A DNA stretch of 33,153 bases from NCBI GenBank assembly GCA_964604565.1, contig CAZRZN010000019.1:1-33153 (forward strand), given 5' to 3'. The stretch's first letter is position 1. The number at the start of each line of letters is the position of its first letter. This DNA is from CAZRZN01 sp964604565. Lineage in GTDB: Bacteria; Pseudomonadota; Alphaproteobacteria; Rhodobacterales; Rhodobacteraceae. The notes beneath the pieces were generated by a model. The model saw only the letters and a program-made list of their open reading frames with translations. It made no database searches and was not told the origin of the DNA. Positions 30,680 to 33,153 of the stretch are shown piece by piece. The position numbers were made by a program, and so were the translations under genes.

Positions 30680-33153
30680 ATGAGCGGAAGAGACGCCACG
30701 ACAACGACAATTCCCAGAACCGGGGACGACCTGATCGACGGAGTGATGACGGGAGTCCGCTGGGCAGATGCGACCATCTATTATTCCTTTCCAACCAACG
30801 ACAGCGTTTACGACTATCCCACGGCCACCGAATTTCTGCCGAACAACTTCAATGCAGTGACCGCGGCGCAGGAAACGGCCGTTCATTTCGCGATGAACGA
30901 CGATCTTGGGGTTGCCGCGGCAAGGGGGTTCGCCGTCGAAGGGTTCACGAATTTGGGGATCGTCGAGGACACCACGCCGGACACGGTGGTGCGGGAGCAT
31001 ATCCGGATCGGCGAAACTTCTTCGGCGTCGCTGGGAACGGCGCGGGTCTCAGACTTTCCCGGCAATTATGAGACCACGGATCTTGACGATAATGGCGATG
31101 TCTGGTTCGGCCCTTACAACAGCTATGTTTACCGCACCCCCACTGCGGGCAATTTCGCCTGGCACACCCATATTCACGAGCTTGGTCATGCTCTGGGCCT
31201 GAAACACGGGCATAACACCGGCTCGGGAGTGGAGGGCGACACCGCGCTGCCGACGAACCGGGATTCGATGGAATATTCCATCATGACCTACCGGTCCTAT
31301 ATCAACGACCCGTTGATTGGCGGATACTCCAATGAGACGTGGGGCTACGCGCAAACTTGGATGATGGCGGATATCGCCGCCCTGCAAGAAATGTATGGGG
31401 CTGATTACAGCACCAATTCAGGCGACACGGTCTACAAGTGGTCACCCGGCAGTGGCGATACGCTGGTGGACGGCGATATTGCAATCGACCCGGGCGGTAA
31501 CCGGATCTTTGCGACGATCTGGGATGGCGGCGGGACCGATACCTATGATCTGAGTGATTACAGCACCGACCTGACGCTAAATCTGGAGCCGGGGGAACAT
31601 TCGGTCTTCAGTGCGACGCAACTGGCCAATCTCGGTGACGGCAACACGGCGCGTGGCAATATTTTCAATGCCTTGCTTCACGATGGCGATACCCGGTCGC
31701 TGATCGAAAACGCGATCGGCGGATCGGGGGACGACGAAATCACCGGGAACGACGGTGACAACCACCTCGATGCTGGAACGTCCGGCCAGGATACCCTGAT
31801 CGGTGGGGCTGGCGACGACACGCTCTATCCGGGGACAGGCGGGGTGCGATCCGGCGAAAGCTTCGACGGCGGTGCGGACACCGATACGCTGGAATTCAGT
31901 GATTATTCGAATGCGTATCGGGTCGATCTGGAAAGCGGTGAGTTCGACACGACCTCCGGTGGCTATCTGTCCACCCTTACCAGCATCGAAAACGTGAACG
32001 CCGGAAGCGGCGATGACAGCATTACCGGGAATTCTGCCGATAACGTTCTGGATGGCGGTGGCGGCGCCGATTACCTCGACGCCGGAAGCAGCGGTCAAGA
32101 CTCGCTTGTCGGCGGAATTGGCGACGACACGCTCTATCCGGGAACGAGTGGACCTCGATCCGGCGAAAGCTTTGACGGCGGCGCGGACACCGACACGCTG
32201 GAATTCAGCGGCTACTTGAATGACTACAGGGTCGATCTGGAAGATGGCGAATTCGACACGACCTCCGGCGGCTATCTTTCTACCCTCACCAGTATCGAGA
32301 ACGTGAACGCCGGGAACGGCGATGACAGCATCACCGGCAATCTGGAGGACAATGCCCTTGATGGTGGTGGCGGCAGCGATACGATCGAAGGTGGCAATGG
32401 CGTCGATACGGTGCGTGGCGGCAATGGCCACGACACGCTTCGCGGCGGGTTGGGCGACGATAGCGTTGAAGGCGGATCGGGCGACGACCTTATCACGGTC
32501 GACAGTGGCGATGGTCTCGACAATGTCGATGGCGGTATGGATACCGACACGCTGGACTACTCAGGGACGTCCGGTAACATCACCTTCGACATGGCGACCG
32601 GCGCTTTTGCCTATTTCAGCAACATGCGGACGGCGGCGAATTTCGAACGCTTCCTTGACAGCTCCGGATCCAGTGACATCACCGGAACATCCGGGAACGA
32701 GACAATTCACGGCAATGGCGGCGATGACACGCTGAACGGCGGCGCAGGCGCCGACGACATGGTCGGCGGCACGGGGAGTGACCAATATATCGTCGGCGCC
32801 GCCGGTGACAGCGTGACCGAACTGAGTGGCGAGGGCACAGATACCGTGATCTCCTACCTTGCAAGCTACACGCTTGGCGATCACGTCGAACGGCTGGAGT
32901 TGCGGGGCGCGGCGGTAAACGGCACTGGCAACGCGCTGGCCAATACGCTGGTCGGCAACGGGCTGGACAACACGCTGAACGGCGGGGCGGGCGCCGACTA
33001 CATGGTCGGCAGGACCGGCAATGACCGCTACCTGGTCGGCGCGGCCGGGGACATCGTGATCGAATTGAGCGGTGAGGGCACCGATACGGTGATTTCCTAT
33101 CTGGCCAGCTACACGCTGGGCGATCACGTGGAACGGTTGGAGCTGCAGGGCGG
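30680..33153 (+). CDS. Serralysin-like M10 metalloprotease with RTX repeats (3' end beyond window)
   Basis: This open frame of more than 820 residues starts at ATG 30680 with GGGAG eight bases upstream. The zinc site HELGHALGLKH is at residues 166-176 and the Met-turn SIMTY at 200-204, both diagnostic of serralysin-type metzincins. From about residue 350 come glycine- and aspartate-rich calcium-binding repeats (GGAGDDTL, GGNGHDTL, GGSGDDLI and others). No N-terminal signal peptide is seen, as expected for type I secretion with a C-terminal signal, which would lie past the window end. Export genes are not in view. It is probably an extracellular protease; its amino acids could feed the nearby peptide system. 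Confidence 0.9.
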   Translation, partial: MSGRDATTTTIPRTGDDLIDGVMTGVRWADATIYYSFPTNDSVYDYPTATEFLPNNFNAVTAAQETAVHFAMNDDLGVAAARGFAVEGFTNLGIVEDTTPDTVVREHIRIGETSSASLGTARVSDFPGNYETTDLDDNGDVWFGPYNSYVYRTPTAGNFAWHTHIHELGHALGLKHGHNTGSGVEGDTALPTNRDSMEYSIMTYRSYINDPLIGGYSNETWGYAQTWMMADIAALQEMYGADYSTNSGDTVYKWSPGSGDTLVDGDIAIDPGGNRIFATIWDGGGTDTYDLSDYSTDLTLNLEPGEHSVFSATQLANLGDGNTARGNIFNALLHDGDTRSLIENAIGGSGDDEITGNDGDNHLDAGTSGQDTLIGGAGDDTLYPGTGGVRSGESFDGGADTDTLEFSDYSNAYRVDLESGEFDTTSGGYLSTLTSIENVNAGSGDDSITGNSADNVLDGGGGADYLDAGSSGQDSLVGGIGDDTLYPGTSGPRSGESFDGGADTDTLEFSGYLNDYRVDLEDGEFDTTSGGYLSTLTSIENVNAGNGDDSITGNLEDNALDGGGGSDTIEGGNGVDTVRGGNGHDTLRGGLGDDSVEGGSGDDLITVDSGDGLDNVDGGMDTDTLDYSGTSGNITFDMATGAFAYFSNMRTAANFERFLDSSGSSDITGTSGNETIHGNGGDDTLNGGAGADDMVGGTGSDQYIVGAAGDSVTELSGEGTDTVISYLASYTLGDHVERLELRGAAVNGTGNALANTLVGNGLDNTLNGGAGADYMVGRTGNDRYLVGAAGDIVIELSGEGTDTVISYLASYTLGDHVERLELQG
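31811..32341 (+). repeat. Two-copy 309-bp-offset internal repeat in the RTX protease
   Basis: The 222-bp core at 31811-32032 recurs at 32120-32341, exactly 309 bp (103 codons) later. The encoded 74-residue blocks, each starting GDDTLYPGT and ending GDDSITGN, differ at seven residues by my count. They include a non-RTX insert around YRVDLE-GEFDTTSGGYL. The high identity suggests a recent tandem duplication. Confidence 0.85.
32732..33153 (+). repeat. 243-bp tandem repeat at the end of the RTX region
   Basis: A unit beginning LNGGAGAD at 32732 recurs at 32975, an offset of 243 bp (81 codons), and the second copy is cut by the window end. Both copies contain GAAGD, ELSGEGTDTVISYLASYTL and GDHVERLEL. 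This is a known type of repeat in calcium-binding RTX proteins. Confidence 0.8.

Noticed and set aside
31577..32431. 284-codon minus-strand frame opposite the RTX region, with repeating Val/Ile/Ala-rich blocks
   Set aside because: Its repeats are the complement of the RTX duplications; the sense frame continues in phase from the protease domain.
31735..33153. Regular repeats considered as a CRISPR array or minisatellite
   Set aside because: The repeats stay in one reading frame and encode GGxGxD calcium-binding motifs; unit lengths of 103 and 81 codons do not fit CRISPR.

Overview
The window is GC-rich (roughly 60-65% by eye), tightly packed and full of 4-bp start/stop overlaps. It carries TRAP and ABC uptake systems, FCD-type GntR regulators, a BLUF protein and a long RTX metalloprotease. 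This fits an alphaproteobacterium of the Rhodobacterales/Roseobacter type. The taxonomic call is inference from gene content and style. No rRNA, tRNA, CRISPR array or insertion sequence was seen.

Left edge (1-4303): the 3' end of a YnjC-like ABC permease with its YnjD-like ATPase, an amidohydrolase of the dihydroorotase-like group, a stand-alone BLUF blue-light sensor, and a convergent zinc-independent MDR oxidoreductase with a TTG start.

Core (4482-17623): a catabolic island for shikimate/quinate-type cyclic polyols. One minus-strand operon of nine genes runs from 12686 to 4482: TRAP binding protein, small and large TRAP permeases, an NAD-type shikimate/quinate dehydrogenase, a 3-dehydroshikimate dehydratase (QuiC type), PcaC, PcaH, PcaG and a beta-keto acid cleavage enzyme (BKACE). 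Most joints overlap by 1-4 bases. Upstream are two divergent FCD-type GntR regulators. The plus-strand arm continues with a type II dehydroquinase, a Gfo/Idh/MocA dehydrogenase and an HpcH/HpaI aldolase, facing a convergent SDR. A near-identical AT-rich palindrome, ATAATCGATT(A/T)T, lies both between the two regulators and upstream of the TRAP operon, so it is a strong candidate operator. The route read from the genes is uptake, oxidation to 3-dehydroquinate or 3-dehydroshikimate, aromatisation to protocatechuate, then 3,4-cleavage. pcaB, pcaD, pcaIJ and pcaF are absent from the window, and the BKACE may replace the last thiolytic steps.

Middle (17624-20296): a 371-base non-coding stretch with a symmetric four-half-site element, then a membrane PilJ/GGDEF/EAL protein whose GGDEF site is intact and whose EAL site is degraded.

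Right (20297-30216): a peptide-uptake island. On the minus strand are a family-5 binding protein, an S9 peptidase, two Dpp-type permeases and a fused DppD-DppF ATPase. A LacI-family regulator and an M20 peptidase lie on the plus strand. A perfect 14-bp palindrome in the divergent gap is the probable LacI site. The LacI reading frame appears to be frameshifted at its end.

Right edge (30322-33153): a small putative lipoprotein placed four bases before a serralysin-like M10 metalloprotease with RTX repeats that runs off the window and contains recent internal duplications.
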